This document shows, piece after piece, positions 6,991 to 9,122 of a stretch of DNA of 9,122 nucleotides. The position numbers and the translations under genes are program-made. Origin of the DNA: an uncultured Clostridia bacterium (GTDB taxonomy: Bacteria > Bacillota > Clostridia > Oscillospirales > Acutalibacteraceae); the NCBI GenBank assembly GCA_946626015.1, contig CAMOTT010000076.1, positions 1-9,122 of the forward strand, written 5' to 3'. How positions within the stretch are numbered: the first letter of the stretch is position 1; each line of letters begins with the position of its first letter. The notes below the pieces were generated by a model, which made no database searches, had not been told where the DNA came from, and saw only the letters and a program-made list of their open reading frames with translations.

Positions 6991-7725
6991 CTACTTGATG
7001 AACATTATAGTGCTGGCAAGGAGCACCTGTGAGGCAAAATAAGTTACTATGTTTACCACCTTGAGCCTGAAGGTGGCTCGCTTTTCGTCGCAGGTGATAA
7101 CGGCAAGAGTGGCGTCGGAGATCACAAACAGAGCCGCGCCCACAATGAGCAAAGAAGCTAAAATTGCTCCGTTCTCAATGGGAGAGCCTGCGCGGAGGAT
7201 ACTGACGCCGAGAAATACAGCTTTGATAAACATTGAGCATAAAACAGCGGCGTAAATGGATATGGGGGCGGTGAGGGCTTTGGGTCTGAGCTTAAGAGCT
7301 GCAAACATTATAAGAGCCATTACGGCAAGGAACGCCGCTATGGTTATAAGTTCAGCTTTTGTGAACAGGGGAGAGTCACCGAAAAGCTTGAGCTGCGCAT
7401 GGCGGTAGGCTCTTATGTAGAATACGTGCCCAACAAGGAAGCTGAACGCTCCGATCACAAAAAACGTTGCCGAATCGTTGATATGCAGGAACAGATCCCC
7501 GAACCAGGAGAATACAAGGGCTATCATAATAAATTTGGCGTAAGGTCCGCTGTTGCCGGAGATCTGGATAGCTGCCAATCCGGTGCATATAAACGCGGAG
7601 GAACAGATCATTTTGTATATCCGCGATTTTGTGCAGATGCCGGGCCATGCCGCTTTTAAAAACTTGGGGACAAATATAAACTGGATGATCAAAGAGATGC
7701 CGTAGAGTATTTTATAAACCAACAC
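6991..7725 (-). CDS. Lysoplasmalogenase, YhhN family membrane protein
   Basis: 244 residues, very hydrophobic, with about eight predicted membrane helices. Matches the YhhN/TMEM86 family, whose characterised members cleave the vinyl-ether bond of lysoplasmalogens to a fatty aldehyde and a glycerophospho-base. Family features seen: SWFGDLFL (73-80) with the Gly-Asp pair, FLVGHVFYIRAY (97-106) with His100, a GAALFVISDATLAV helix (196-209) with Ser203-Asp204, and a YFASQVLLAS terminal helix (229-238). Plasmalogens are common in anaerobic Clostridia, so the role in membrane lipid turnover is plausible. Start is GTG 7725, supported by a GGGGGGA ribosome site about six bases upstream, only 15 bases after the stop of the serine hydrolase gene, which suggests translational coupling. 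A TTG immediately follows the GTG and could also serve. Enzyme activity is inferred from family. Confidence 0.88.
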   Translation of the reverse strand: MLVYKILYGISLIIQFIFVPKFLKAAWPGICTKSRIYKMICSSAFICTGLAAIQISGNSGPYAKFIMIALVFSWFGDLFLHINDSATFFVIGAFSFLVGHVFYIRAYRHAQLKLFGDSPLFTKAELITIAAFLAVMALIMFAALKLRPKALTAPISIYAAVLCSMFIKAVFLGVSILRAGSPIENGAILASLLIVGAALFVISDATLAVITCDEKRATFRLKVVNIVTYFASQVLLASTIMFIK

Positions 7726-7740
7726 TGCAAATCCCCCCGA

Positions 7741-9122
7741 TTATTTTATTGTTCCAAAATGAGTGGGTTCAATAAACAGATACAGCTTGCTCATGGCGAC
7801 GGCGGAGGCCTTAATAAGCACGGGGTTGGAGAACCATTCGTTTGTGCAGTCGGCAAAATGGTTTGAGATGCTTGTCATATCCGGTGATGAACGGGGGTAC
7901 ATCTTGACACGGTTGCCGTTGAAAACAAACCTCAACCTGCGCTGACATATGGATTCAAGTGGTCTTATCCAGACGTCAAGGGTGGTGTCGTTCTCCCAAG
8001 CCGCGCTGCAGGTCACGGTGAAGTCGATACCGCCGAGCCTGATTTTGCATTTTCTGGCCTTTCCGTCCATGCCGCAGAGCACCGTGTTCCTTTCGTCGCC
8101 CTCGCTCCAGCTGAACTTGCAGGTGTGGTCGCCAAATCTGAATTTGATAAAATCTATGTTGCCGGCCTTGTCCGCAGACATATAAAAAACAGGCAGGGGC
8201 ATGACGCTGACGGGGAAGCCGATCTCATCAAGTATGGGCGGCTTTTTCATCTTTATTACACGGCCCTCAAGCTTCATCTCGGTAAAGACGCTTCTCGGTT
8301 TTTCGGGCAGCTCTTTGAAAGGCTCAAAATGAAGGTGCCTCTTTACAAAGTCCTCATCCGGGTACGGCTCGGAATTCTCCTCGATGAACACATCAGGGAA
8401 GTGACGCCAGATGCAGTCTCTGACCTTCTGCTCGGTTATCTCGCTGCAGTTTATGGCAAGAACGGCGTCATAGTCCTCAAACACCATGCCGAACTGGGAG
8501 AACATACCGTCCGCTCTGTATGAATTCTTAAGGTGGTTTCTCCAGAAGCAGTAGCCGTAGCCGCAGGTGTTGTCGATCTCAAAATACTGACCGTTGGGCA
8601 CCTGAGCCTTTACAGCCTCCACAGCCCATTCCTCAGGAATGATCTGCTTGCCGTTATATTTGCCCTTGTTAAGATAACAAAGCATGAACTTTGCAAGTGT
8701 CTCGGTGGTCAGAAATATACCCCAGCCGCCTGCTTCAATGCCGTTGCCGTCGGTCTCCCAGAAGGGCTGTTCGGTCAATCCCAGGGGTTCAAACAGTCTG
8801 GGCATAAGGTATTCGCGCACGGACATACCCGTAACGCGGTGGATTATTGCGCAGAGTATGTACATATTTTCGCTGATATATTTCCATTGTTCGCCGGGCT
8901 CGGCGTAGGGCTTGGCCTCAAAGAAATCTTTTATCCACTGATTTTTGGTTTTGTCCGAGACAAGAGGAACATCCTTGCCGGCTGTCATTGTGAGCAGGTG
9001 AAAAATGTTGATTTTGTTGAGATGCTCGTCCGGAACTTCGGGGCAGTATTCGGGGAAGATATCAACAAGCTTTGTGTCCAGCGTCAGCAGACCCTCGTTT
9101 ATGGTAAAGCCTATTGCGGTGG
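7741..9122 (-). CDS. Class C beta-lactamase-like serine hydrolase, N-terminus beyond right edge
   Basis: 459 residues are visible and the frame runs off the window; ATG 8988 is internal (HLLTMTAG), so the gene is longer. The region carrying the SxxK nucleophile lies just outside; the first residues TAIGFTINEG are those that follow it in this family. Visible residues: HLLTMTAG (41-48) as in the HLL.MtSGl motif, a WKYISENMYILCAIIHRVTG block (Tyr81-x-Ser83 aligns with the YxN motif, Ser replacing Asn), GWGIFLTTETLAKFMLCYLNKGKY (about 132-155), and a SYRADGMFSQFG block (200-211) where the third catalytic box lies; Ser replaces the usual Gly before Gln. After about residue 265 an extra domain of about 195 residues, beta-rich and unassigned, follows. 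The family includes esterases, D-amino peptidases and beta-lactamase-like penicillin-binding proteins, so substrate is open. First visible gene of the cluster; promoter off-window. Confidence 0.85.
   Translation of the reverse strand, partial: TAIGFTINEGLLTLDTKLVDIFPEYCPEVPDEHLNKINIFHLLTMTAGKDVPLVSDKTKNQWIKDFFEAKPYAEPGEQWKYISENMYILCAIIHRVTGMSVREYLMPRLFEPLGLTEQPFWETDGNGIEAGGWGIFLTTETLAKFMLCYLNKGKYNGKQIIPEEWAVEAVKAQVPNGQYFEIDNTCGYGYCFWRNHLKNSYRADGMFSQFGMVFEDYDAVLAINCSEITEQKVRDCIWRHFPDVFIEENSEPYPDEDFVKRHLHFEPFKELPEKPRSVFTEMKLEGRVIKMKKPPILDEIGFPVSVMPLPVFYMSADKAGNIDFIKFRFGDHTCKFSWSEGDERNTVLCGMDGKARKCKIRLGGIDFTVTCSAAWENDTTLDVWIRPLESICQRRLRFVFNGNRVKMYPRSSPDMTSISNHFADCTNEWFSNPVLIKASAVAMSKLYLFIEPTHFGTIK

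Noticed and set aside
1..9122. CRISPR array, insertion sequence, integrase or att site
   Set aside because: No regularly spaced repeats, transposase or integrase motifs, terminal inverted repeats, or matching direct repeats at the relic edges were found by eye.

Overview
The window looks like a piece of a gut or rumen Clostridia chromosome (Oscillospiraceae/Ruminococcus-like). The main clues are a very large secreted-type protein ending in a type I dockerin, a compact minus-strand operon with Gram-positive ribosome binding sites, short gaps and U-tract terminators, and codon use typical of mid-GC Firmicutes. This placement is inference; there is no rRNA or other marker gene.

Layout. (1) 1-2904, plus strand: the 3' 967 codons of a dockerin protein, cut by the left edge, followed by a strong intrinsic terminator at 2981-3023. 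(2) About 3056-4225, plus strand: a small phage relic. It holds the tail of a head-morphogenesis-type protein fused to a PBECR/BECR-like nuclease domain (3197-3709, frame open from 3056), a 290-base non-coding interval, and the first 80 codons of a capsid scaffold-like gene (3999-4241). The scaffold frame runs directly into the terminator of the host gene on the other strand. The interval holds a promoter-like element, a four-way-junction RNA fold closed by a 12-bp helix, and an intrinsic terminator. (3) 4221-9122, minus strand: a four-gene co-directional cluster. In transcription order it is a class C beta-lactamase-like serine hydrolase (5' part beyond the right edge), a lysoplasmalogenase (YhhN family), a ZnuC-like metal ABC transporter ATPase, and a secreted DUF4838 protein, ending at an intrinsic terminator (4221-4253). 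Gaps are 15, 34 and 62 bases, so a single transcript is likely.

How it fits together. The host genes deal with the cell surface and exterior: cellulosome-type attachment, a secreted glycosidase-like protein, a hydrolase of envelope-type substrates, lipid turnover and metal import. No single pathway unites them. The relic lies exactly between two convergent host terminators, a neutral place to keep foreign DNA. The most unusual part is the relic's interval 3690-3921, which has the layout of an independent transcript of about 190 nt (promoter, compact fold, terminator) beside a phage-type nuclease. I could not match it to a named RNA family from memory.
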